Of a DNA stretch of 45,106 bases, positions 34,163 to 42,623 are shown piece after piece. Position 1 is the first letter of the stretch, and every line of letters begins with the position of its first letter. Below the pieces are notes generated by a model. The model had not been told where the DNA came from and made no database searches. It saw only the letters and a program-made list of their open reading frames with translations. Position numbers and translations under genes: made by a program. This stretch comes from an uncultured Brachyspira sp. (GTDB lineage Bacteria > Spirochaetota > Brachyspiria > Brachyspirales > Brachyspiraceae). The stretch spans positions 160 through 45,265 of the forward strand of contig NZ_CAJUPR010000013.1 of assembly GCF_910588665.1 (NCBI RefSeq), given 5' to 3'.

Positions 34163-35119
34163 TCACTGCAGTACGGCATCAACAAAACTCTCAGCATTAA
34201 ACTCTTTAAAATCATCAACTTTCTCTCCTAATCCTTCATAGTATATAGGAAGCGATAAATAATGCGCCACGCTTAGGGCAACACCTCCTTTAGCGGAACT
34301 GTCCAATTTTGAAACTATAGCTCCTTGTATATCCAAAGCATTAGTAAAAACTTTAGCCTGTTCTATGCCGTTATGCCCCACATTGGCGTCCAATACCAAT
34401 ACAGGAATAAAATTAAATTCGGAAAATCTTTCCTTAGCTATTTTTTTCATTTTTTCAAGCTGTCTTAGTAAATTTTCCTGATTATGAAATCTTCCTGCGG
34501 TATCTACTATTACTATATCCGCATTTGATGATTTAGCTTTATCCAATGCTGAAAATAATACGCTTGCAGGATCTCCCGCCTGCTGACCTTTAACTATTGC
34601 AACAGAAAGCCTATTAGCCCATTCTTCCAACTGCTCTATAGCCGCCGCTCTAAATGTATCAGCCGCCGCTATTATAATTTTATGTTCATCTTTAAGTATA
34701 TTTGCCAGTTTTGCTATTGATGTTGTTTTACCTACCCCATTAACTCCTACTATAAATAATATGTTTTTATCTTTTAATTCTAATTTTTTTGATATGAATT
34801 TTGATACTAATATTTTTCTTAAATATTCTTTTGCATCGGAAGGCTCTTTAATATTGTCTTTTTCTATTGCTTCTCTTAATTTTGAAATAATATCTTTTGT
34901 AGTTTCGACACCTGCATCTGCGGTTATCAATTTATTTTCTAAACCTGCAAAAAACTCATCATTAATTGACGATGTATTAAAAATAGATGATAAAGAAAAT
35001 TTATTTTTAGAACTTGTTAAAGATACTTTAGGCTTGCTTTTAGATTTTATTATTAATAATACTGAAAGAATAATTAAAATTATTATAAAAGTGCAGACTA
35101 TAACATTCATATAAGGCAT
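34163..35119 (-). CDS. ftsY: Signal recognition particle receptor FtsY, membrane-anchored form
   Basis: A 318-residue SRP GTPase that docks ribosome-SRP complexes to the membrane. The NG domain is complete: G1 GVNGVGKTTSIAKLA, G2 DTFRAAAIEQLEEWA, G3 VDTAGR, the conserved DANVGHNGIEQAK, G4 SKLDSSAKGG, and the closing YYEGLGEKVDD. Instead of an acidic A domain there is a hydrophobic N-terminal helix (residues about 5-24) followed by KSKSKPK, a likely integral membrane anchor. Ribosome-binding site GGAGAAG is 9-10 bases upstream. Promoter TTGACA/TATTAT at 35154-35181; aroA follows. Confidence 0.94.
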   Translation of the reverse strand: MPYMNVIVCTFIIILIILSVLLIIKSKSKPKVSLTSSKNKFSLSSIFNTSSINDEFFAGLENKLITADAGVETTKDIISKLREAIEKDNIKEPSDAKEYLRKILVSKFISKKLELKDKNILFIVGVNGVGKTTSIAKLANILKDEHKIIIAAADTFRAAAIEQLEEWANRLSVAIVKGQQAGDPASVLFSALDKAKSSNADIVIVDTAGRFHNQENLLRQLEKMKKIAKERFSEFNFIPVLVLDANVGHNGIEQAKVFTNALDIQGAIVSKLDSSAKGGVALSVAHYLSLPIYYEGLGEKVDDFKEFNAESFVDAVLQ

Positions 35120-35153
35120 TTATTAACTTCTCCAATTAAAAATTATTTAAAAT

Positions 35154-35181
35154 ATAATATAAGCTATTAATAATTTGTCAA
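35154..35181 (-). promoter_or_regulatory. Promoter for ftsY-aroA
   Basis: On the minus strand, TTGACA (35176-35181) and TATTAT (35154-35159) with 16-base spacing, right after the rubrerythrin terminator. Confidence 0.55.
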
Positions 35182-35196
35182 GTTATAATAAAATAA

Positions 35197-35230
35197 AAAG
35201 CATTGATAATAATTAAATTATCAATGCTTT
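35197..35230 (-). terminator. Intrinsic terminator after the rubrerythrin gene
   Basis: A perfect 14-base inverted repeat (AAAGCATTGATAAT at 35197-35210, ATTATCAATGCTTT at 35217-35230) with a 6-base loop, followed on the minus strand by TTTTATTTTATT. It isolates the rubrerythrin gene from ftsY. Confidence 0.88.
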
Positions 35231-35251
35231 AATTCTTAGCTATAAATATAA

Positions 35252-35860
35252 TTAACTAAAAGCCTGAAAAGAACTAGCTGAGGCATTGCATAAAGGACAT
35301 TTATCAGGAGCCGAACCTGCTTCAACATATCCGCAAACAGGGCATAAATAATAAACTGTAGGCAAAGTTTTATTAGCATTTAAATCCTGCATAGTTTTAT
35401 TGTATAATGCAGCATGAGTTTTTTCAACGGAAGCTATTCTATTCATTAAATCGGAAACATTTTTATTATTTTCTGATAAGGCAACCTTGCTGAAAACTGG
35501 ATACATTTTTGTATACTCATAAGTTTCGCCTGCTATACCGCTTTTTAAATTATCATTATCAGTACCTGATTTAACAGTATTAATTTTAGCCGTTAATGCC
35601 TTAGATGATATTTTTGAAGATACAGCCATATCGCTTAAAAGTTTGGCATGCAAAGCTTCCGCAGCAGAAGCGGCTTTAAACATTGCAGCAACACTTTTAT
35701 TCTGAGTTCTTTTAGCAAACTCGGCATAGCTTGCAGATGCATTCATCTCGCCATTATATGATTGCTCAATAGCATCTAAAGTAGATTTAGCTGTTTGTCC
35801 GTATACAAAACTAGCAAAAATAAATAAAGACAGCATAAATAAAGTTAATTTCTTAATCAT
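35252..35860 (-). CDS. Exported rubrerythrin with C-terminal rubredoxin-like domain
   Basis: A 202-residue diiron peroxidase-type protein. Residues 1-21 are a classical signal peptide (MIKKLTLFMLSLFIFASFVYG) with no lipobox cysteine and no twin arginine. The ferritin-like four-helix domain has the iron ligands: E in YNGEMNASASY, E and H in AAEALHAKLL, E in GETYEYTKMY and E..H in ASVEKTHAALY. The rubredoxin-like site is YLCPVCGYVE then DKCPLCNAS near the end. Reduces hydrogen peroxide in anaerobes. An AAAGGA ribosome-binding site lies 8 bases upstream. Single gene with strong terminator. Export of a normally cytosolic enzyme is the odd point. Confidence 0.9.
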   Translation of the reverse strand: MIKKLTLFMLSLFIFASFVYGQTAKSTLDAIEQSYNGEMNASASYAEFAKRTQNKSVAAMFKAASAAEALHAKLLSDMAVSSKISSKALTAKINTVKSGTDNDNLKSGIAGETYEYTKMYPVFSKVALSENNKNVSDLMNRIASVEKTHAALYNKTMQDLNANKTLPTVYYLCPVCGYVEAGSAPDKCPLCNASASSFQAFS

Positions 35861-36138
35861 TTTTTTTCCTTTTGACTTAATTTTTATATGCGCATATATA
35901 TAATATAGAACAATTAATTTAAATGAAAGTAAAACAAAAATAATTTATTATTATACTTGACAACTATGTACTCCTTAGGATCGCTTTTTTTATTATAGTT
36001 TTATATTTTATTATTTCTATTATTGTTTTTTTATTTTTTAATTTATTATTTAATATATTTATAATGTTATTTTTTGCGTCATCAAAAAAGAAGCTAAAGA
36101 ACGAGTACAATAATATTTTAAATAAATAATAAAAATTA

Positions 36139-37338
36139 TTATTTACGCATTTTTTCAATAACTTTTGACAATATTAATATGCCTTTGTCAATATCTTCAG
36201 GTTTAGAATTGGTATAATTAAGTCTTACAGTGCCTAAACCTCTTTTAGCTTCATAAAAAGGCTCTCCTGCAGCAACTGCAACTCCTTCATCGGAAGCTTT
36301 CCTTGAAAATTCAACGGCATCAATTCCTTTAGGAAGCGACGCCCATATAAACATACCTCCTTCAGGATGCGTCCAATGCATATCGCTGGGAAAATATTTA
36401 TTCATAGCTTCCAGCATATAATTACATTGCCTGCCGTATAAATCTATTATTCTTTTTATATGTTCATCATAGTCATTATCCTCAAGATACTGACTCACAA
36501 CCAACTGAGAAAATGTAGATGTATGCAAATCTATAAGCTGTTTATAATCTTTCATTTTAGTATATAATTCTTTATTTCTGCATGCTATCCAGCCCAATCT
36601 CATACCTGGAACAACAGTTTTAGAGAAAGTTCCAAGCAGTATAGCCTGCTCTCCCAAATATATTCCTAAAGATTTTTGAGGCTCGCCTCTGAATCTTAAC
36701 TCTCCGTAGGGATTATCTTCTATAAAAAAAGTATCCTTATCTTTTATAATATCTGCTATGCTCTCTCTAACGGCATTTGTATATGTTATTCCTGTGGGAT
36801 TTTGAAAGTTAGGAACGGAATAAAAAAACTTATGATTATATTTATTCACAGCCTCTTTAAACTCGTTAATATCCGCACCGTCTTCATTTAAATTAATAGT
36901 ATGAATATTAGGATTATAAAGATGAAATGACTGTAAAGCAGCCAAATAAGACGGATCTTCAACTAAAACATCATCATCAGGATCTATCAGACATGAAGAA
37001 ATAATATCCAATGCCTGCTGAGAACCATTAGTAATGAGTATATCATTAGAATTAATATCAATACCTTGTTTTTTATATCTGTTTGAAATAAACTCTCTTA
37101 AAGGTCCGTATCCTTCAGCACTATTATATTGCAGAGAATAGGCGCCTTTAGTATCCAGAACTTTATTTACAGCGGCTTTAATTTCTTCTACAGGAAAAGA
37201 TTTTGGATTAGGCAAACCGCCTGCAAATGATATTAAATCGCCCTTAGCTGCAACCTCAAGCATAATTTTAACAAAACTGCTTTGAAAATCTTCTTTTAAT
37301 GCTCTTTTTGATAATCTTAATTTCATAGTAATATCCAT
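36139..37338 (-). CDS. PLP-dependent class I/II aminotransferase (2-aminoadipate aminotransferase-like)
   Basis: A 399-residue fold-type I aminotransferase, cytosolic. SFAGGLPNPKSFP near residue 37, LQYNSAEGYGPLREFI, the NGSQQALDI cofactor loop, PNFQNPTGIT (the conserved Asn-Pro), and GTFSKTVVPGMRLGWI with the PLP-binding lysine (about residue 242) are all present, as is the C-terminal arginine in TVRLNYTNS. The sequence is closest in character to the LysN/AAT-I group that also forms the MocR regulator domain; there is no helix-turn-helix here. Substrate (2-aminoadipate, aromatic or branched amino acids) cannot be decided. A -10 TATAAT lies about 30 bases upstream. Confidence 0.9.
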   Translation of the reverse strand: MDITMKLRLSKRALKEDFQSSFVKIMLEVAAKGDLISFAGGLPNPKSFPVEEIKAAVNKVLDTKGAYSLQYNSAEGYGPLREFISNRYKKQGIDINSNDILITNGSQQALDIISSCLIDPDDDVLVEDPSYLAALQSFHLYNPNIHTINLNEDGADINEFKEAVNKYNHKFFYSVPNFQNPTGITYTNAVRESIADIIKDKDTFFIEDNPYGELRFRGEPQKSLGIYLGEQAILLGTFSKTVVPGMRLGWIACRNKELYTKMKDYKQLIDLHTSTFSQLVVSQYLEDNDYDEHIKRIIDLYGRQCNYMLEAMNKYFPSDMHWTHPEGGMFIWASLPKGIDAVEFSRKASDEGVAVAAGEPFYEAKRGLGTVRLNYTNSKPEDIDKGILILSKVIEKMRK

Positions 37339-37396
37339 TTAAAAATTTGTTCTATATTATACACTACTATTAACAATAATGCTACATTATTTTTTG

Positions 37397-37443
37397 ATTT
37401 TTTATATATAGTAATTTCATAAAACTAACTGTATATAAAAAAT
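37397..37443. repeat. 16-base AT-rich inverted repeat
   Basis: ATTTTTTATATATAGT (37397-37412) pairs with ACTGTATATAAAAAAT (37428-37443) with one G-T wobble and a 15-base loop. It lies between the long TPR gene's stop and the aminotransferase gene. On neither strand does a T-run follow the second arm, so it is not a classic terminator. Confidence 0.5.
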
Positions 37444-37480
37444 ACAGACTTTTAAAAATCCGCAGATTTATATTAATTTG

Positions 37481-39697
37481 CTATATTTTCCAATTAGGAA
37501 AGCGTTTTATAACGGCAGAAATAATATCCGTTTTATAATGCTGCTCCAAATTAACAAGCTTTTGAAATTCACTGAATATTATTTTAACATCATCTTCAGA
37601 TTCATTTTCTATAAATTTAAGCAAATAAGCTTTATCAAATACCAAATCATAAACAGACTTCAAAAGTTTTCTGGACTGAGCGGAAGTTTCTTTTTTATCA
37701 ACTATCTTTAATAAATGAGGTATTATATTAAGAAGTCCTATCATAAGGGAATTTTTATTGATATTTATATTAACTTCTGCATTATCATAATATTCACCGT
37801 CTAATATCTTTTGTGCAAAATAAACAAACGATTCTGGACACTCTCTGTAATGAAGAAATATATCATCTATAGTTTTTGCAAGCATATTAGCTTTCCCATC
37901 TTCAAATAATTTATTTACTATAAGATAATGATTTTTAACATGAGAAGAATAAAGCATTTTTAATATTATATTATAATAGTCATCTCTTCTTCCGTCCCAA
38001 ATTGCTTTTATAAATTTTTCCCTGTAATTAGATGAAGGAAGAATTTCATAAATATGAGTATAATCATCAATATCTTTAACTATATCCGAAAGCAAAGGTA
38101 TGCCGCTGCATAAATTTGACTGACTTCTTAAATATATTATGCTTACTATTCTTGCATCATTCGGCGATTTTTTATCCTTAGAAACATTAACAAAATAGCT
38201 GTTCATTTCTTCTGCTTCTTCGGAATTCATATTGGAAGTATATGTCAAATATTCCATATATATTTGATATTTTTCAAAGAAATTATCCGCTTTATTAAAT
38301 TTAGATAAACTCTCGGCATCATAAGTATCAGCTTCTTCATTATATAGGAAAGTATTTTTATCAAATTTAACAGCAGTAGAAGCTCTCACATATTTCTTAG
38401 CGCCTTCAATCCACTTAGTATACAATGACTCTGACAACACAACATAAGGTTTTGATGTTAATTCATGCTTTAAATCTTTTGTAGTAATGCTTTTTTTATA
38501 TTTTAAAATAATAGTTAAAAGCTCTGTAGGGTTTTCCTCAGCTATTTTTTTAATTTCATTAATTCTATAAGCCTTATATACATTAATGTCATCATCAGGC
38601 AATGTTGTAAGGGATTGTATAGCCATATCAAATGTCATTTTTCTAATATCTTCCTGAGATACAAATTTTATATTAACATTATTAATATCTATAGACTTAA
38701 TTTTACCTACACCGAAGTTTCTGTGAATAACATATTTATCAACATCATATTGTATATACTTCTCAAAAATATCTATGCAGTCTTTAGGCTTCTTATTTAC
38801 ATTCGTAATAGAAGATATCTCCTCTATTTTTTCAAAAAGCGTATGATTGGGATATAAAGCCTTATATACATCTACAAGTCTGTGTCTGAAAAATTTAGCC
38901 TTTTTATTATTCTGCGCCACTATATCCTGTTCATAATTAAGAAGATTTTTTATAGTTTTTAATGCATCGCTGTATCTGTTATTTTCAAAGTAATGAAAAA
39001 ATATTATCTTCCAAACATCTATCATTATATTAGAATCTACTAATGTGTTTAAAGCATTTTCATACTTAAGCAGATAATTATAATTATCAGGCTCATATTC
39101 CAATACCTTTTTAATATCGCTTTCTGCATTATTTCTTTCTCTTAAAAGATTCCTTTCAAAAGCAATTTTATAATAATGCACAGCGCTGCTTATATCTCCT
39201 GACATCTCTTTTGTATGCGCTATCTTTTCTGGAAGTTCAGGATTAGAAACATCAAATCTTATAAGTCTTTCCCAAATCTCCAATGCTTCGGCATCTCTAT
39301 TGCTGCTTTGATAATAGCTTGCCAAATATCTTAAAGCATAATCGCTTTCATAATATTCATCTAAAATCTTATGGCATATAAACTCTACTATATTCCACTT
39401 TTTAGCATTTTTAAAAATACCTAAAAGTTTCTCCAAACTCATATCCGAATAATTTAAAGTCTTTAAATTTAAAAATCCGTTTGCATATAATGCTGATATA
39501 TGATTAGGATTTTTCTCAAGCTGCATCTTCGCAGTCTCCATAGCCGTATTTATATAATTAATGTCATTTATATCGTTAATAATACTTGATAAATCTGCAA
39601 AGTATTTAGCGGTATAATTAAGCAGCGGTTTTCTAGTGAATGTTTCTTCTGAAAATATCTTTTCCAATTTTTGCAGAGCTTCTGACATGTTAATCAC
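37481..39697 (-). CDS. Long TPR protein like the N-terminal region of spirochaetal GreA fusions
   Basis: A 738-residue helical protein, no signal peptide. The first 300 residues hold TPR-like pairs (for example HISALYANGFLNL, AVHYYKIAFERNL). The middle has YVIHRNFGVGKIKSID followed by a strand and MTFDMAIQSLTTLP, a small CarD/TRCF-like or SH3-like element. The C-terminal third is HEAT-like. From memory, the start (EETFTRKPLLNYT) and the HRNFGVGKI element resemble the large N-terminal part of Treponema and Borrelia proteins annotated as GreA, but the C-terminal GreA/GreB domain is absent here. A role near RNA polymerase is therefore only a guess. Starts inside the end of the upstream TPR gene (ATGA overlap). 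Confidence 0.6.
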   Translation of the reverse strand: MINMSEALQKLEKIFSEETFTRKPLLNYTAKYFADLSSIINDINDINYINTAMETAKMQLEKNPNHISALYANGFLNLKTLNYSDMSLEKLLGIFKNAKKWNIVEFICHKILDEYYESDYALRYLASYYQSSNRDAEALEIWERLIRFDVSNPELPEKIAHTKEMSGDISSAVHYYKIAFERNLLRERNNAESDIKKVLEYEPDNYNYLLKYENALNTLVDSNIMIDVWKIIFFHYFENNRYSDALKTIKNLLNYEQDIVAQNNKKAKFFRHRLVDVYKALYPNHTLFEKIEEISSITNVNKKPKDCIDIFEKYIQYDVDKYVIHRNFGVGKIKSIDINNVNIKFVSQEDIRKMTFDMAIQSLTTLPDDDINVYKAYRINEIKKIAEENPTELLTIILKYKKSITTKDLKHELTSKPYVVLSESLYTKWIEGAKKYVRASTAVKFDKNTFLYNEEADTYDAESLSKFNKADNFFEKYQIYMEYLTYTSNMNSEEAEEMNSYFVNVSKDKKSPNDARIVSIIYLRSQSNLCSGIPLLSDIVKDIDDYTHIYEILPSSNYREKFIKAIWDGRRDDYYNIILKMLYSSHVKNHYLIVNKLFEDGKANMLAKTIDDIFLHYRECPESFVYFAQKILDGEYYDNAEVNININKNSLMIGLLNIIPHLLKIVDKKETSAQSRKLLKSVYDLVFDKAYLLKFIENESEDDVKIIFSEFQKLVNLEQHYKTDIISAVIKRFPNWKI

Positions 39698-40674
39698 TCC
39701 TTATATAATATTTTTATGTAGTATTGCAGTAAGTCTTTATCTATCATAGCCATTTTTCTGCCCCATACTTTAATCTCTTCTGCATCGGAATCGCTTTGTC
39801 TCATAATAAGATATGCCGTTAAAAAAGAGTATGAAGATAAAAGCTTTGGGGCTGTTATTTCTCTTAATTTTAACTTTCTGTAATCTGCCTCCAGACGAGA
39901 TATATTTCTTCTAAGCTCAAACTCTTCCTGTTCGCTCAAAGGCCTTTTCACATCTAATATATTCATAAGTTCGCCGTAAGCGCTCATCCATAATATTATC
40001 TCTTCCTGACTATTATTATGAACTCCTCTTTTAATTATTATATCTTTGATTTCTCTAAGTATTTCTATTCTTATATTTTCAAACTCTATGCTTAAAGGAT
40101 CATAAAATAAAGCATCTCTTATATACATTTTGCACTTTTTCTCATCGCCTAATATATTATAAAGCATAGCAATATAACTGAGAGTCTTTGAATTATAAGG
40201 CTCTATAGTATTTAAATATTCATAAGACTTTAATGCTCTGGAATAATCCTTTAATTCTATAAAAGCATTGGAAAGCAAATGCAGCTCTTCAGCGCCTTCA
40301 ATATCATTGGTATTCAGCTGCATTATTAATTCTATAATTTTATTATATACATAATAATGTATAGCTTTAATTGATATTAAATTATCATCATAAGATTTAC
40401 CTCTTACAAAAATACTAAATTTTTTATACGAAGCATCTAAAAGCCTGCAATATTCTATACTGTTTCTCTCTGCGCTTTTAAACTTTTCCAGTCTGTTAAT
40501 CCAAAATTTAACGCAAGATATATTTTCATATAGATTTTCACATTCAAAATCTTTTGACATAATCCTATCAAAATCTTCCATAGATTCCGTAAACAAACCA
40601 TGCTTTAATTTAGTTTCTATAATGCCGAAAATATCTTTAACCGTCTCCTTTCTAGAAAATAATTCTTCTTCCAT
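39694..40674 (-). CDS. TPR-repeat protein
   Basis: A 326-residue soluble protein with TPR-like helix pairs, clearest at about residues 135-200 (EELHLLSNAFIELKDYSRALKSYEYL-type pattern then YNSKTLSYIAMLYNILGDEKKCKMYI). The N-terminal 120 residues are helical and the C-terminal 90 include a charged helix, EEQEEFELRRNISRLEADYR, which may form a coiled coil. No enzyme motif. Its stop overlaps the start of the long TPR protein by 4 bases, so the two are translated together and may bind each other. A near-consensus promoter lies 67 bases upstream. Confidence 0.7.
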   Translation of the reverse strand: MEEELFSRKETVKDIFGIIETKLKHGLFTESMEDFDRIMSKDFECENLYENISCVKFWINRLEKFKSAERNSIEYCRLLDASYKKFSIFVRGKSYDDNLISIKAIHYYVYNKIIELIMQLNTNDIEGAEELHLLSNAFIELKDYSRALKSYEYLNTIEPYNSKTLSYIAMLYNILGDEKKCKMYIRDALFYDPLSIEFENIRIEILREIKDIIIKRGVHNNSQEEIILWMSAYGELMNILDVKRPLSEQEEFELRRNISRLEADYRKLKLREITAPKLLSSYSFLTAYLIMRQSDSDAEEIKVWGRKMAMIDKDLLQYYIKILYKE

Positions 40675-40711
40675 TATAATTTAAAATAAACTACTCCTAT
40701 AAAGTTAAAAA

Positions 40712-40727
40712 CGTATAGAGATATACG
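40712..40727 (-). repeat. Short hairpin in the leader of the TPR operon
   Basis: CGTATA (40712-40717) and TATACG (40722-40727) form a 6-pair stem with a 4-base loop, followed on the minus strand by TTTTTAAC. It lies between the promoter and the first gene, so it could be a weak attenuator or just an RNA-stabilising stem. Confidence 0.3.
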
Positions 40728-40740
40728 CATACTATCTATA

Positions 40741-40769
40741 AATATAATCAAATAAATACAAATTGTCAA
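40741..40769 (-). promoter_or_regulatory. Promoter for the TPR operon
   Basis: On the minus strand, consensus TTGACA (40764-40769) and TATATT (40741-40746) with 17-base spacing, upstream of the TPR gene starting at 40674. Confidence 0.6.
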
Positions 40770-40846
40770 GCAAAAAATACATTAATTATTATAGGCGCAT
40801 ATAAAACCCGACTTTTAATAATATTCTTTATATATTAAGATAAGAA

Positions 40847-41256
40847 TTATATAAATTGTAAGAAGTTATTAATACAACATATTCTTAAAAGTAAAAATAA
40901 TATAATAATATAAATATAATCAAAAATAGATGACTGCAATCCCACTGCTGTATTTTCACTTTAAAAAATCTATAACATAAGAAAAAATATCTTACCAATT
41001 ATTCCCACTATTATTATGCCTAATGCGGGAAGAGTTGATATTTTAATATTTATAAGACTGTCATGCTTTATATTAAATACGGCAAAAGTATACAAACTCA
41101 TAGATAAAATGGTGCAAGATAATAAAAAACTTATTTTACTTACTTCAAACATATTAAGAGAATCCAAAACAGGCTTTGTTATTATACCTCATTCTATTCC
41201 TCATACTGCACCTATGGAAGAAACAAAAAATCTGATAATTAAAAAAATACTATCAT
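40847..41256 (-). pseudogene. Decayed TauE/SafE-family permease
   Basis: Remnant of a TauE/SafE-type anion permease, only about half of the usual 250 residues. Reading on the minus strand from the ATG at 41256, which overlaps the PHP gene's stop (ATGA), a frameshift occurs in a T-run at about 41243-41249. In the restored frame the protein reads SSIGAV-stop-GIE-stop-GIITKPVLD, where relatives have glycines (GA..G.GGG.I.KPVLD). It then continues MFEVSKISFLLSCTILSMS, IKISTLPALGIIIVGIIGKIFF, a TAG stop, a TAA stop, and ENTAVGLQSSIFDYI, which resembles the family's next helix, ending at a TAA at 40847. At least four stops plus a frameshift and loss of the C-terminal half make it non-functional. 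Likely once the third gene of the cytidylate-kinase-like/PHP unit. Confidence 0.8.
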
Positions 41257-41960
41257 TTTTCTATATTAAGATATCCAATCAATCTGTCATAATCAGCATT
41301 GAGTACAAGTCTTTCAGGAAAGTCTATAGATTTTAATAATTCCAAAGCATCTTTATGATCTCCGACTTTATATTTTGAATGGGCATCGGATGTAACTACA
41401 ATATTAACTTCATATTTTTTACAGGTTAAAGCAATTTCCCTGCATATAGCAAAACTTCCTTTTCTTATAATAAATGATGAAGAATTAATTTCTATAAGCT
41501 TATTATATTCTCTGCATAACTTTACTATATATTCGATATCAAATTCAAATTTAGGATTTCCTATATGTCCCAAACAGTCAATATCATCATTTTTTATAAC
41601 TTCGGCGTATCCGTTAGTATGTTCTTTTTTAGAAAAGGGATGTATAGAATCTTCATGATAGGAAGCTATAGCAAAATCTAAATAATTTAATATATCTGAA
41701 CTCAAATCTAATTTTCCATGATAATTAATTATATTAGCTTCGCAGCCTCTAAGAAGTCTTACTCCGTTTATATAATCAGGCAGATTATGCATAGCTCTGA
41801 AATGCACAGCTTTAGCTCCGTCGCTGGAAGCAGGTCCATGATCGGTTACAGATAAAACCAAAAAACCTTTTTCTTTAGCCGAAATCATCATTTCATCAAC
41901 TGTACTGTAAGCATGTTCGCTTACCAGCGTATGAGTATGTAAATCAGCTATTATTTTCAT
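41253..41960 (-). CDS. PHP-domain phosphoesterase (YcdX-like)
   Basis: A 235-residue PHP-domain metal-dependent phosphatase, cytosolic. The metal ligands are in order: ADLHTHTLVSEHAYS (two His plus a later His), VTDHGPA, GCEANI, SYHEDS, CLGHIGNP and TSDAHSKYKVGD, so all four PHP motifs are intact. It resembles YcdX/histidinol-phosphatase-like proteins; the substrate is unknown. It starts 9 bases downstream of the cytidylate-kinase-like gene, in one operon, and its stop overlaps the former start of the TauE/SafE pseudogene. Confidence 0.88.
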   Translation of the reverse strand: MKIIADLHTHTLVSEHAYSTVDEMMISAKEKGFLVLSVTDHGPASSDGAKAVHFRAMHNLPDYINGVRLLRGCEANIINYHGKLDLSSDILNYLDFAIASYHEDSIHPFSKKEHTNGYAEVIKNDDIDCLGHIGNPKFEFDIEYIVKLCREYNKLIEINSSSFIIRKGSFAICREIALTCKKYEVNIVVTSDAHSKYKVGDHKDALELLKSIDFPERLVLNADYDRLIGYLNIEK

Positions 41961-41969
41961 AAGATTTAC

Positions 41970-42593
41970 CTATTTATCAGATATTGATTTTACCGCATCC
42001 AATATTATTTTTACAGTATTATCTGCTCCTATAAAATCACTGTTCAAGCAAATATGATAATTTCTTGCATCTCCCCAATTCTTTCCAGTATAATAATTAT
42101 AATGCTTAGCTCTTAATTTATCCCTTTCTCTAAGTATTTTCTCTATATTTGAACTGTCTAATTTATATTCGCTGACTGCTCTTTTAATTTTACTGTTCAT
42201 ATCCGAATAAATAAATACATTAATACAATTATCCATTCCCTCCAATACATGATTAGCGCATCTTCCAACTATGACACAGGAATTTTTTGATGCTATTTCT
42301 TTAATAACATTACTTTGGGCAAAAAACATAGTATCTTGCAAAGACTCTCCGCTTCCGAAAACCATATTTCCTGCATAAGAACAAGTTATTGCAAAATTAA
42401 AAAGAGAAGATCCCGTTAATTTCTGTTCATTTTCTTTTATATATTCTGATGAAAAACCTGTCTTATCCGAAGCCATTTCTATTATAGCTTTATCATAAAA
42501 AGGTATATCTAATTTTTTTGCAGTCATTTCTCCTATATATCTTCCGCCGCTTCCGAATTCTCTGCTTATAGTTATAACAATATTTTTACTCAT
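41970..42593 (-). CDS. Cytidylate-kinase-like family protein
   Basis: A 207-residue P-loop protein of the cytidylate-kinase-like group, distinct from true Cmk. The start KNIVITISREFGSGGRYIGEMTAKKL holds a modified P-loop in which GSGGR replaces GxxGxGKT/S. Then come FYDKAIIEMASDKTGFS, the CVIVGRCANHVLE strand and LID-like RERDKLRAKHYNYYTGKNWGDARNYH. Family members occur widely in Clostridia and spirochaetes; the nucleotide substrate is not established. Own promoter; co-transcribed with the PHP gene. Confidence 0.87.
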   Translation of the reverse strand: MSKNIVITISREFGSGGRYIGEMTAKKLDIPFYDKAIIEMASDKTGFSSEYIKENEQKLTGSSLFNFAITCSYAGNMVFGSGESLQDTMFFAQSNVIKEIASKNSCVIVGRCANHVLEGMDNCINVFIYSDMNSKIKRAVSEYKLDSSNIEKILRERDKLRAKHYNYYTGKNWGDARNYHICLNSDFIGADNTVKIILDAVKSISDK

Positions 42594-42623
42594 AACATAT
42601 ACTCCATAATATGCACTTGCAAC

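Noticed and set aside
35957..36000. A TTGACA on the plus strand after the aminotransferase gene
   Set aside because: No -10 box at the right distance and no plus-strand gene downstream.
35964..36158. A 64-residue minus-strand ORF overlapping the aminotransferase stop
   Set aside because: It begins with a non-ATG start inside the aminotransferase end, is rich in Lys, Asn, Ile and Phe as any AT-rich frame would be, and shows no motif.
40970..41256. Reading TGA as tryptophan or selenocysteine in the TauE/SafE remnant
   Set aside because: The TGA codons fall where the family has glycine, there is a frameshift and additional TAG and TAA stops, and other genes in the window use TGA as a normal stop.
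41016..41336. A 106-residue plus-strand ORF
   Set aside because: It is antisense to the TauE/SafE pseudogene and the PHP gene end, which explain the sequence better.
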